A stretch of 9,475 nt of DNA from Phycisphaerales bacterium (GCA_020427625.1 JAGQOI010000150.1:1-9475); one strand, 5' to 3'; positions 1-7,059 are shown, counted from the stretch's first letter. The notes: a model not told the origin generated them from the sequence alone. Program-made: numbers and translations.

Positions 1-21
1 CGACCTCCCGCCCCGAGGTCG
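1..21. terminator. Edge hairpin, possible terminator of an upstream gene
   Basis: CGACCTC at 1-7 and GAGGTCG at 15-21 form a perfect 7-bp stem around a 7-nt C-rich loop. The right arm is followed by TCTTCT, a poor T-tract. The stem may extend leftward beyond the window. It fits the end of a gene lying before the window, but without the left flank and with no clean U-run it remains a candidate only. Confidence 0.35.
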
Positions 22-158
22 TCTTCTGGTAGGGCTTCCGGACGCCCCCGCCGGACGCGCCCGCGATCCACCCGTCAGGGCACCAACACCCATTCCCCGG
101 AAACCTGGCGCGATCCGGCCGCCGCCTCCGCGTCCTTCTGCGAGTCACCGTCTTCGGC

Positions 159-188
159 GGTCCGGGCGCGGCGAGCGCCCGCCGGACC
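159..188 (+). other. Imperfect hairpin in the leader of the first beta-helix gene
   Basis: GGTCCGG (159-165) can pair perfectly with CCGGACC (182-188). Inside it, GCGC (166-169) pairs with GCGC (175-178) around a GGCGA loop, leaving a 3-nt bulge on the right side. An alternative register pairs GGGCGC (164-169) with GCGCCC (175-180). The structure ends 45 nt before the ATG at 234 and outside the ribosome binding site. It could be a 5' UTR structure or the end of an attenuating leader, but no T-run follows. In DNA this GC-rich some structure is expected by chance. Confidence 0.3.
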
Positions 189-218
189 CCTCGGGACAGG
201 CGACCCAACCCGGAACGC

Positions 219-223
219 AGGAG
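219..223 (+). promoter_or_regulatory. Ribosome binding site of the first beta-helix gene
   Basis: AGGAG lies 10 nt before the ATG at 234. It supports that start, which also gives a clean signal peptide at once. Confidence 0.6.
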
Positions 224-233
224 TTCGCACCCG

Positions 234-2738
234 ATGAAACCCTCCCTTCGCCTCGTCGCCATGCTCACGTTGATGATCCTCGGGACCCTCGCGGCCGGCG
301 CCGAGGCCGCGACCCGCTACGTCGCGCCGTGCGGCAACGACACCTGGGCCGGCGTCAGTCCCGTCTGCTCGGCGCCGCTCGGCCCGAAACGCACCATCCA
401 GGCCGCGATCAACGCCTCCGTCGGCGGCGATCAGGTCTCGGTCCTCCCCGGCACCTACCTCGGCGCGATCAACCTCAACGGCAAGGCGGTGCGACTCCTC
501 GGCGTGAGCGGACCCGACGTGACCGTCATCAACGGCAACGGTGCCCTCCACACGATCACCTGCACCAGCGGCGAGACCGCCGCGACCATCATCGAGGGGT
601 TCCGCATCACCGGCGGCAACGCCGGAGCCGGCTACGGCGGCGGACTCCTGGCGGCGCTCGCCAGCCCGACCGTCATCAACTGCCAGTTCATCGGGAACGC
701 CGCGACCAGAGGCGGCGGCGCCTCGTTGACGCTCGGCAGCCCGCTGTTCGAGGACTGCGTCTTCGGCGGGAACACGGCCGCTTCCGTCATCGGCGGCGGC
801 GGCGGCGTGTACGCGGCGACGAGCGGCGCCACGTTCGACGGATGCGAGTTCTTCGCCAATGACGGCGGCGCCGTCGGCGGAGCCGCGCAGTTCTTCGGCG
901 GATCCGTCACGCTCATCGACTGCGACATCCATCACAACGAGGCCGTGAACGGCGGCGGCGTCCACGTGCAGGACGGCGCGGCGACGTTCGTCAACTCCAC
1001 CCTCGAGCAGAACCATGCCGACGGCGGTGCCGGCGGAGGCATGGTCGTCTGGGCCGGCACCGTCACGATGTCCGGGACCCATGTCCTCGACAACCTCGCC
1101 GGTCATTCCGGCGGCGGACTGTCCGTCAGCGAGGGCGCGACGCTGAACATCGAACTGGCCGTGATCTCCGGCAACGTCGTCGATCCCGCGACGCCCTACA
1201 CCACGCGAGGCGGCGGGCTGCGCGTCGTGAACTCGACCGTGACCGGGAACAACCTGCAGATCGTCGGCAACGACGCCGACAGCGGAGGCGGCGTGTGGGC
1301 CCACGACGCCGACGTCCACCTCACGAACACGCTGCTCTGGCTCAACGACGCGTCCGAGGACTCCGGCGCCCTCGGCGCCGACGCCGGATCGGTCATCACG
1401 CTGGTCGACGTCGACGTGATCGCCAACACGTCGCCGGTCGCCGCCGGCATCGCCGTCGCCGACGCCTCCGTCGACATGACCGGCGGCTCCATCAGCGATC
1501 ACACGAGCCCGGCCGCGGCGGCCCTGAGCGCCTTCGAGAGCACCGTGCACCTGCACAACGTCGTCATCCGGAACAACCTCACGAACGGATTCCTGAGCCT
1601 GGGCGTCGTCACGCTGGCCAGTTCTGCCGGCGGCGCGACGTTCGACTTCTGCGACTTCCTCGACAACGCCGCCGGACTCGCCGGCGGCGCGGTGTACATG
1701 ACCGACGCCCATGCCGTCTTCAACGCCTGCGAGTTCGCCGGCAACGCCGCCGGGCAGGGCGGCGCGATCGCGGCCGACAATCTGTACGGCCCGAACGTCA
1801 TCGCGATGCGCGCCTGCCAGATGCACGACAACGATGCCACGTACGGTGGCGCACTCTCGCTCCACGGCGACACGGTGCTCGAGGCCGCGTTCTGCCGGCT
1901 CACCGCGAACTCCGCGATGTTCGACGGCGGCGCGATCTGCGCGAACGGCACGATCCACCTCGTCAACTGCGATGTGGTCGGCAACGAGGCCGAGAGCGGC
2001 GCGGGCATCGAGATCGGCGGCGTCGGCACGCTGACCATGACCAACGGCCAGGTCGTCGGCAACGTCGCCCAGGATCACGGCGGCGGACTGCTCATCGGCG
2101 GCGGCGTGAACGCGGTCATCACGAACTGCACCATCACGGGGAATGCGGCAGGCACCGGCGGCAGCGCGATGTACTCGATCAGTCCGCAGGTGGAGATCGT
2201 CAACAGCATCGTCTTCGACAACGCCGGCATCCAGGTCGGCGGCCTCCCGAATCCCGATTTCCGCTACTCGATCGTTCCCGCGTTCCAGAACGGTCCCGGA
2301 TGCTTCACGGCCAACCCGCAGTTCGTGAATCCGGGCGTCGGCGACTACCGACTCGCCGCCGACAGCCCCGCACGGGATGCCGGCAACAACGCGCGGCTGC
2401 CGCGCGACGTGCTGGATCTGGACGGCGACGGCAACACGACGGAACCGCTGCCCGTCGACCGGTTCAGCCAGGCCCGGGTGCAGATGCCGGCGGGCGGCGG
2501 CGCCTGCATGGGCGTCGCGATCGTGGACATGGGCGCGCACGAGAGGGTGGGGGTCGTCCCGGCGGTCGTCATCAGTTCGGCGGACCTCAGCGGCGACGGC
2601 ATCGTCGACGGCGTCGACCTCGCCATGCTGCTCGGCGCCTGGGGCGCGTGCGCCGACGGCTGCTGCATCGCCGACCTCAATGCGGATGCCGTCGTGGACG
2701 GCGCGGACCTGGCCATCCTCCTCGGCGGCTGGGGCTGA
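234..2738 (+). CDS. Secreted Pmp-type right-handed beta-helix protein, choice-of-anchor-Q-like, with C-terminal dockerin-like repeats
   Basis: This is a complete 834-residue protein. Residues 1-25 form a Sec signal peptide (hydrophobic core LVAMLTLMILGTLAAG, likely cleavage after AEA). Next comes the usual N-terminal cap of secreted beta-helix proteins: RYVAPCGNDTWAG, then KRTIQAAIN and a PGTY turn, about residues 26-110. From about 120 to 670 there are some 18-20 coils, each pairing an N-ending turn (for example NCQFIGN, DCVFGGN, ACEFAGN) with a GGG or GGA step. These match the FxxN and GGAI motifs of chlamydial polymorphic membrane protein repeats. Residues 703-770 (GDYRLAADSPARDAGNN to VDMGAHE) resemble the choice-of-anchor-Q region. 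Residues 784-834 are two dockerin-like calcium-loop repeats. The product is probably exported to the outer surface; the fold suggests adhesion, a structural role or polysaccharide binding, but no catalytic residues can be assigned. A paralogue starts at 7072. The gene is monocistronic as far as seen. Confidence 0.9.
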   Translation: MKPSLRLVAMLTLMILGTLAAGAEAATRYVAPCGNDTWAGVSPVCSAPLGPKRTIQAAINASVGGDQVSVLPGTYLGAINLNGKAVRLLGVSGPDVTVINGNGALHTITCTSGETAATIIEGFRITGGNAGAGYGGGLLAALASPTVINCQFIGNAATRGGGASLTLGSPLFEDCVFGGNTAASVIGGGGGVYAATSGATFDGCEFFANDGGAVGGAAQFFGGSVTLIDCDIHHNEAVNGGGVHVQDGAATFVNSTLEQNHADGGAGGGMVVWAGTVTMSGTHVLDNLAGHSGGGLSVSEGATLNIELAVISGNVVDPATPYTTRGGGLRVVNSTVTGNNLQIVGNDADSGGGVWAHDADVHLTNTLLWLNDASEDSGALGADAGSVITLVDVDVIANTSPVAAGIAVADASVDMTGGSISDHTSPAAAALSAFESTVHLHNVVIRNNLTNGFLSLGVVTLASSAGGATFDFCDFLDNAAGLAGGAVYMTDAHAVFNACEFAGNAAGQGGAIAADNLYGPNVIAMRACQMHDNDATYGGALSLHGDTVLEAAFCRLTANSAMFDGGAICANGTIHLVNCDVVGNEAESGAGIEIGGVGTLTMTNGQVVGNVAQDHGGGLLIGGGVNAVITNCTITGNAAGTGGSAMYSISPQVEIVNSIVFDNAGIQVGGLPNPDFRYSIVPAFQNGPGCFTANPQFVNPGVGDYRLAADSPARDAGNNARLPRDVLDLDGDGNTTEPLPVDRFSQARVQMPAGGGACMGVAIVDMGAHERVGVVPAVVISSADLSGDGIVDGVDLAMLLGAWGACADGCCIADLNADAVVDGADLAILLGGWG
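2583..2735 (+). repeat. Duplicated dockerin/EF-hand-like C-terminal motif
   Basis: Residues 784-804 (DLSGDGIVDGVDLAMLLGAW plus G) and 814-834 (DLNADAVVDGADLAILLGGW plus G) are two copies of one 21-residue motif, joined by a short linker containing three cysteines. Each carries the spaced D/S/N residues of a calcium-binding loop followed by a short helix, as in dockerin type I halves. The first copy keeps GDG; the second has NAD in its place. The family is common at the C-termini of secreted planctomycete proteins, where its partner is generally unknown. Confidence 0.8.
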
Positions 2739-2795
2739 GCGGGCGCGGCACGGCGGGCCGTTGACGGGATCGAGACACGGGGACGGACGGGATGA

Positions 2796-2824
2796 TTGTG
2801 ATGCCGATTCGCGCCGGATACAAT
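2796..2824 (+). promoter_or_regulatory. Candidate sigma70-type promoter for the sigma factor-kinase operon
   Basis: TTGTGA (2796-2801, 4 of 6 to TTGACA) and TACAAT (2819-2824, 5 of 6 to TATAAT) are separated by exactly 17 bp. This AT-richer patch stands out from the surrounding GC-rich DNA. Transcription would start near 2831, about 100 nt before the preferred sigma start at 2933. The position excludes the in-frame ATGs at 2792 and 2801 as starts for this transcript. Confidence 0.55.
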
Positions 2825-2923
2825 CGCGTCGACGCAACGGAACGATGCCGGCGGCGGGCACCTCGTTGCCGACGCGAGGCGCGGTCGCCGGCGATGACCG
2901 CCGAGTCCCAGGTCGTCGCGGGC

Positions 2924-2930
2924 AGGGTGA
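2924..2930 (+). promoter_or_regulatory. Ribosome binding site selecting the sigma factor start
   Basis: AGGGTGA begins 9 nt before the ATG at 2933, with the AGGG core 5 nt away from it. The in-frame ATG at 2894 has a weaker purine stretch (GCGAGGCGCGG) placed too far upstream. This supports 2933. Confidence 0.5.
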
Positions 2931-2932
2931 GC

Positions 2933-3523
2933 ATGTCCGACGCCAACGTCACGCAGTTGCTTCGAGCCACGGCGTCCGGCGATCGTCGACAACTCGACGC
3001 GCTGATGCACGCGATCTACCAGGACCTGCATCGTCTCGCGGCCAGTCATCTCCAGCGGGAGCGCAGCGACCACACGCTCCAGCCGACCGCCCTCGTGCAC
3101 GAGGCGTACCTCAAGCTCATCGATCAGCGGACGACGAACTGGAACGATCGCGTCCACTTCTTCGCGGTCGCGTCCCAGATCATCCGGCGCATCCTCGTCG
3201 ATCATGCCCGCGAACGCCTCGCCGCGAAGCGAGGCCGCGGCCGGCGACGCGTCTCCCTCGACGAGGCGGGCGCCGCCGCCGCCGCCGCCGAACCCGAGGT
3301 GGACATCCTCTCGCTCGACGACGCCCTTCGCCAGCTCGCGGCCATCGACGAGACTCAGGCGCGCATCGTCGAACTGCGGTACTTCAGCGGGCTCACCATC
3401 GAGGAGGTCGCCGAACACCTCGGCATCGGCCGGCGCAGCGTGGATCGGGACTGGCGCTGCGCCAAGGCGTGGCTCTTCTGCCGGCTCGCCGACGAGACGA
3501 CGGGAGCCGGTGATGAACGCTGA
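2933..3523 (+). CDS. ECF-type RNA polymerase sigma factor, kinase-linked class
   Basis: This predicts a 196-residue sigma70-family ECF factor that would direct RNA polymerase to a specific promoter set. Region 2 spans about residues 20-100 (IYQDLHRLAASHLQRER, LQPTALVHEAYLKL, then FFAVASQIIRRILVDHARER). Region 4 spans about 128-186, with the helix-turn-helix LTIEEVAEHLGIGRRSVDRDW at about 154-174. A linker rich in Arg and Ala, with six consecutive GCC alanine codons, joins them. The pattern matches the group annotated as TIGR02999-type ECF sigma factors. Length suits the family when 2933 is used; starts at 2792 or 2894 would add an Arg-rich extension that the family lacks, and 2792 lies upstream of the predicted transcript. 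The acidic motif usual in region 2.2 is replaced by Q-P-T-A (Thr52). No anti-sigma gene is adjacent; the next gene, overlapping by 11 bp, is a kinase, so phosphorylation is the likely control. The assignment to an ECF43-like mechanism is inference. Confidence 0.9.
   Translation: MSDANVTQLLRATASGDRRQLDALMHAIYQDLHRLAASHLQRERSDHTLQPTALVHEAYLKLIDQRTTNWNDRVHFFAVASQIIRRILVDHARERLAAKRGRGRRRVSLDEAGAAAAAAEPEVDILSLDDALRQLAAIDETQARIVELRYFSGLTIEEVAEHLGIGRRSVDRDWRCAKAWLFCRLADETTGAGDER
3503..3506 (+). promoter_or_regulatory. Ribosome binding site of the kinase gene
   Basis: GGAG lies 6 nt before the ATG at 3513, inside the last codons of the sigma gene. It decides the start: the reading frame is open back to 3204, but the upstream part only shadows the sigma coding sequence. 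Confidence 0.65.
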
Positions 3524-6500
3524 GGAACTCGCCCGCCGCTCGCATGAACTGCTCAAGCGGGTCATCGACGTCGATGCGGCGGATCGCGAGGCGCTCGTGG
3601 ACCATGCCTGCGGCGACGATCACGCCCTGCGCCGGAACGTCATGGCCCTCCTGCGGGCCGTGCGCGACTCCACCGACTTCCTCGAGGTGCCCGCCCTCGG
3701 CGCCCCGGCGCGGCACGCGCCGACGACGCCCGAGCCCGATCCGCAGGTGCCCGGGTATCGCGTGATGGGCGTGATCGGACAGGGCGGGATGGCGCGGGTC
3801 TACGAAGCCATCCAGGCGCGGCCGCACCGGCGCGTCGCGCTGAAGGTGATGAACCGCGGCATGACGCAGACGTCCGCGGTCCAGCGGTTCCTCTTCGAGA
3901 CCGAGGTCCTCGCCCGCCTGCGGCACCCGAACATCGCGCAGATCCACGAGGCCGGATCGTTCGACGACGGCGCGGGCGGCTCCGTCCCGTACTTCGCGAT
4001 GGAGTACGTCTCCGGCGCGCGCCCGATCACCGTCCATGCCGACGAACAGGGCCTCACCCTGCGGGAACGACTCGCGATGTTCGCCGTCGTCTGCGATGCC
4101 GTCCAGCACGGCCACCAGAACGGCGTGATCCACCGGGACCTGAAGCCGGGCAACGTGCTCGTGGATGCGCTGGGACACATCAAGGTGATCGACTTCGGCA
4201 TCGCGCGCTCGACCGATCCCGACCAGGCGTGGATCACGCGTCATGCGGACCTCGGCCAACTCGTCGGCACGCTGAACTACATGAGCCCCGAGCAATGCGC
4301 CGGATCGATCGATCTCGACGTGCGCGCGGACGTGTACTCGCTCGGCATCGTGCTCTACGAACTCGCGTGCGGTCGCCTGCCGCACGATCTGACCGGCGTG
4401 CCCGTGCCCGAGGCGCTGCGGATCGTGCAGCATGATGCGCCGACGCGCCCCGGCGCGGTCCGCGCGGAGTTGCGCGGCGACCTTGAAGCGATCATCCTCA
4501 AGGCGATCGACAAGGACCCCGACCGCCGGTATCGCACCGCGGCCGCGCTGGCGACCGATGTCGGGCACTTCCTCCGTCACGAGGCCGTCGAGGCGCGTCC
4601 GCCGACCCTGTGGTACCAGACCCGCCTGCTGGCGCGTCGGCACCGCCCGATGGTCGTCGCGATGGTCGTCGTCCTCGCCAGCCTGCTCACGGCCTTCGTG
4701 CTGAGCACGCGGTTCGCGTACCTGGCATCGAAGGAACTCACGCTTCGACAGGAGGCCCAGCAGAACGCGATCGCGCAGCGCGACGGCGCCGTGTGGCGGG
4801 CCTACGTCGCCAACATCGTCGCCGCCAGTTCGCTGCTGCGCTTCGACGAACTCCAGCATGCCCGTCGGAACCTCCGCGAGGCGCCGGCGATCCATCGCAA
4901 CTGGGAATGGCGGTTCCTGCACGAAGCGACCGAACGCAGCGCCGAGACCATCCGCGCGCACGACGGTCTCGTGATGAGCCTCGAGATGAGCCGCGACGGG
5001 CGACGACTGGTGACCGCCTCGGACGACGGCACGATCAACGTGTGGGATGCCGCGACCCGGTCCGTGCTCGCCAACGCCCGCGGTCACGAGGACTGGGTCT
5101 ACAGCGCCGCCTTCGATCACGATGCGAGGCGGGTCGTCTCCGGCAGCCGCGATCACACCGTGCGGGTGTGGGAGGCCGACAGCGGCGACGAGCTGCGCGT
5201 GCTGGGCCGACACGGGACGAGCGTCGTCAGCGTCGCCTTCGGCGCCGGCGACCTCGTCGCGTCCGCGGATGTCGACGGCGTCGCGTGCCTCTGGGATGCC
5301 GACACCGGCGATCAGCTCGCTTCGCTGCGCGATCAGCCCGGCGGCAGCTCCGGCGTCGCCTTCACGCGCGCGGGCGACCGCCTGATCACGTGGAATCTCT
5401 CCGGCTCGCTCTGGGTCCGCGACGCGAAGGCGACGTCGATCCTCCATGAACTCTCGTTCGGCGGCCTGATACGCTGCGCGACCATCAGCGCGGACGATCG
5501 CCTCCTGGCCGCGGGCGGCGCCGACGGACGCATCATGATCTGGAATCTCGACACCGGCGCCGTGATCCACGCGCTTCAGACCGCCGACAGCGTCAGCGAC
5601 GTGCGTTCACTGGCGTTCACACCCGACGGCACGGGCCTGGCCTCCGGTCACACCGATCGGCCGATCCGACTGTGGTCGGTGGAGACGGGCCGGGCGCAGG
5701 ACCCCAGCCTGCGCGGGCACGAGGAGAACGTCACCGGACTCGCGTTCACGCACGACGGCCTGCAACTCATCTCCGCGTCATGGGATCGAACCCTGCGCGT
5801 CTGGGACGTCGCCGGGCCGGATCGGATCGAACTCGTCACGACGCTGCGCGGGCACACGGACCACGTCATCACCTGCTGCTTCGCGCCGGACGAGTCGATC
5901 CTCGCGTCGTCGTCGAACGACGGCACCGTCCGCCTCTGGGACCCCGAACTCGGGACCGAGATCGGGGTGCTTCGCGGCCACCGGGCGGACGTGTATGCGC
6001 TGGCCTTCTCGCCCGACGGACGGTGGATCGCCTCCGGGTCGCACGATCAGACCGTCCGGATCTGGAACGCCCGGACCGGCGCGGTCGAGGCGGTGCTCGA
6101 AGGACACACCGGTCACATCTGGACCGTCGCGTTCAGTCCCGACGGGCGCTTCCTGGCGTCCGCGGGCAACGACCGGGTCATCCGCATCTGGGACCTCGAC
6201 GGCCGGACGACCGTCGCGACGCTCGAGGGACATTCGAGCCGCGTCACGTGCGTGCGCTTCTCGCCCGACGGCTCACGTCTCGCCTCCGCGTCGCGCGATC
6301 ACACCGTGCGCCTGTGGGATCTCGCGTCGGCCGGCGCGCTGTGGACGAGCGAGGCCCACCGGCTCGACGTCTTCGCCGTGCTGTTCGACGCCGACGGACG
6401 TCGCCTGTTCTCCGGCTCACGCGACCAGACCGTCCGCGTCTGGAACACCGACTCGGGCGAGTGCACGAACGTGCTCGACGGACACGGCCAGTTCGTCACC

Positions 6501-6914
6501 AGCCTGTCGATCAGCCCGTCCGGCGAACGCCTCGCGGCCGGGTCGTGGTACGGCGAGGTCGTGCTCTGGGATCTGCGCACGATGGACGTCGTGCTGTCCT
6601 TCAAGGGCCACGACCAGGTCATGCGCTGCGTCGCGTTCGGCCCGCGCGGCCGCTGGCTCGCCTCCGCCTCGTACGACCACACCGTCCGGATCTTCGATGA
6701 TGCGGCACGCAGCGAACGCATCCGGTTGCGCCACGAGGTGCAGGCCCGCGACGAACGCGCGGCACCGATCGTCGATCGCCTGTTCGACGAGTTCGAAACG
6801 CCGCAGCGCGTCGCGGACGCCGTCGACGCCGGCGGTCGCTGTGACGACGCGCTCCTGCCGTCGGTGCGCAAGCTGACGCTGATGCGGTCGCTTCGCGCCA
6901 TCGGCGGCTCCTGA
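3513..6914 (+). CDS. Transmembrane Ser/Thr protein kinase with 14 WD40 repeats
   Basis: The 1133-residue product has four parts. Residues 1-60 form a small helical N-terminal domain (ALVDHACGDDHALRRNVMALL) common before planctomycete kinases. The Hanks-type kinase domain spans about 82-355: glycine loop GQGGMARVYEA (89-99), Lys111 in VALK, helix C Glu129, HRDLKPGN (207-214), DFG (227-229), activation segment end GTLNYMSPE (252-260) and DVYSLG (273-278). All catalytic residues are present, so it should be active. One membrane helix lies at about 379-397, with a basic flank RLLARRHRP before it, placing the kinase in the cytoplasm and the rest outside the inner membrane. After a juxtamembrane region (IHRNWEWRFLHEATERS, about 460-476), WD40 repeats fill 482-1073, followed by a 60-residue tail. 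The start overlaps the sigma gene by 11 bp, so translation is probably coupled. Likely role: sense an envelope or periplasmic ligand and phosphorylate the partner sigma factor. The kinase assignment is firm; substrate and ligand are inferred. Confidence 0.93.
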   Translation: MNAEELARRSHELLKRVIDVDAADREALVDHACGDDHALRRNVMALLRAVRDSTDFLEVPALGAPARHAPTTPEPDPQVPGYRVMGVIGQGGMARVYEAIQARPHRRVALKVMNRGMTQTSAVQRFLFETEVLARLRHPNIAQIHEAGSFDDGAGGSVPYFAMEYVSGARPITVHADEQGLTLRERLAMFAVVCDAVQHGHQNGVIHRDLKPGNVLVDALGHIKVIDFGIARSTDPDQAWITRHADLGQLVGTLNYMSPEQCAGSIDLDVRADVYSLGIVLYELACGRLPHDLTGVPVPEALRIVQHDAPTRPGAVRAELRGDLEAIILKAIDKDPDRRYRTAAALATDVGHFLRHEAVEARPPTLWYQTRLLARRHRPMVVAMVVVLASLLTAFVLSTRFAYLASKELTLRQEAQQNAIAQRDGAVWRAYVANIVAASSLLRFDELQHARRNLREAPAIHRNWEWRFLHEATERSAETIRAHDGLVMSLEMSRDGRRLVTASDDGTINVWDAATRSVLANARGHEDWVYSAAFDHDARRVVSGSRDHTVRVWEADSGDELRVLGRHGTSVVSVAFGAGDLVASADVDGVACLWDADTGDQLASLRDQPGGSSGVAFTRAGDRLITWNLSGSLWVRDAKATSILHELSFGGLIRCATISADDRLLAAGGADGRIMIWNLDTGAVIHALQTADSVSDVRSLAFTPDGTGLASGHTDRPIRLWSVETGRAQDPSLRGHEENVTGLAFTHDGLQLISASWDRTLRVWDVAGPDRIELVTTLRGHTDHVITCCFAPDESILASSSNDGTVRLWDPELGTEIGVLRGHRADVYALAFSPDGRWIASGSHDQTVRIWNARTGAVEAVLEGHTGHIWTVAFSPDGRFLASAGNDRVIRIWDLDGRTTVATLEGHSSRVTCVRFSPDGSRLASASRDHTVRLWDLASAGALWTSEAHRLDVFAVLFDADGRRLFSGSRDQTVRVWNTDSGECTNVLDGHGQFVTSLSISPSGERLAAGSWYGEVVLWDLRTMDVVLSFKGHDQVMRCVAFGPRGRWLASASYDHTVRIFDDAARSERIRLRHEVQARDERAAPIVDRLFDEFETPQRVADAVDAGGRCDDALLPSVRKLTLMRSLRAIGGS
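4956..6731 (+). repeat. Fourteen WD40 repeats forming two beta-propellers
   Basis: Residues 482-1073 divide into 14 units averaging 42 residues, the WD40 blade length, and each begins near a GH-like position and ends near a WD-like one. Units 8-11 are near consensus (for example GHRADVYALAFSPDGRWIAS, then SHDQTVRIWN). Units 3-6 are degenerate: unit 4 lacks the GH and reads WNLSGSLWVRD at its end, and unit 5 starts with GGLIRCATIS. Fourteen is twice seven, so two closed seven-bladed propellers are expected, the first divergent and the second canonical. Confidence 0.85.
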
Positions 6915-6921
6915 GCCGCCG
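6902..6921 (+). terminator. Stem-loop across the kinase stop codon
   Basis: CGGCGGCT (6902-6909) and AGCCGCCG (6914-6921) form a perfect 8-bp GC stem around the tetraloop CCTG. The stop codon TGA (6912-6914) sits in the loop and at the start of the right arm. No T-run follows (GCGGCAGCAACG), so it is not a classical intrinsic terminator. It may protect the 3' end or weaken read-through towards the beta-helix gene at 7072. Confidence 0.4.
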
Positions 6922-7059
6922 CGGCAGCAACGAAGACGAACAACTCACGATTCCCTGGCGCGATGGCTCTCGTGAATCCGCGTCCTGTTGCGGCGGCGGC
7001 GCTCGGCCGGAGCCCGCTGGCGCGTCCGGACCGCCGCCCCCGTCACGATCGCATCAGGA

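Noticed and set aside
99..104. GGAAAC in the first leader as an ECF -35 element.
   Set aside because: It resembles the general ECF -35 GGAAC, but no convincing -10 at the right spacing was seen and the second leader has no equivalent at the same place.
600..2130. Recurrent GGCGGCGGC-containing DNA as tandem repeats or a CRISPR-like array.
   Set aside because: The recurrence comes from glycine triplets at each beta-helix coil; unit lengths vary and there are no conserved repeats with unique spacers.
1295..2764. A 489-codon plus-strand frame inside the first beta-helix gene.
   Set aside because: Its product is mostly Arg, a typical out-of-frame reading of GGC, GCC and GAC codons.
2739..2770. 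A terminator after the first beta-helix gene.
   Set aside because: The inverted repeats here (CGGCGGGCCG, CCGTTGACGG) have loops of only two bases and no T-run.
75..2861. A 928-codon open frame on the minus strand opposite the first beta-helix gene.
   Set aside because: Its translation is rich in Val, Ala, Asp, Gly, Arg and His without a recognisable domain or signal peptide. It mirrors the strong third-position GC bias of the plus-strand gene, which has clear domain structure.
2792..2932. A longer sigma factor starting at 2792 or 2894.
   Set aside because: The start at 2792 lies upstream of the predicted transcript start, the extension is Arg-rich and absent from the family, and 2933 has the better ribosome binding site. 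A start at 2894 cannot be fully excluded.
3204..3512. An upstream extension of the kinase frame.
   Set aside because: It reads the sigma gene out of frame as Pro, Ser and Arg-rich sequence; the ribosome binding site and family similarity begin at 3513.
3393..5570. A 725-codon open frame on the minus strand opposite the sigma factor end and the kinase.
   Set aside because: The plus strand here encodes intact kinase motifs and WD40 blades; the antisense frame is a composition shadow.
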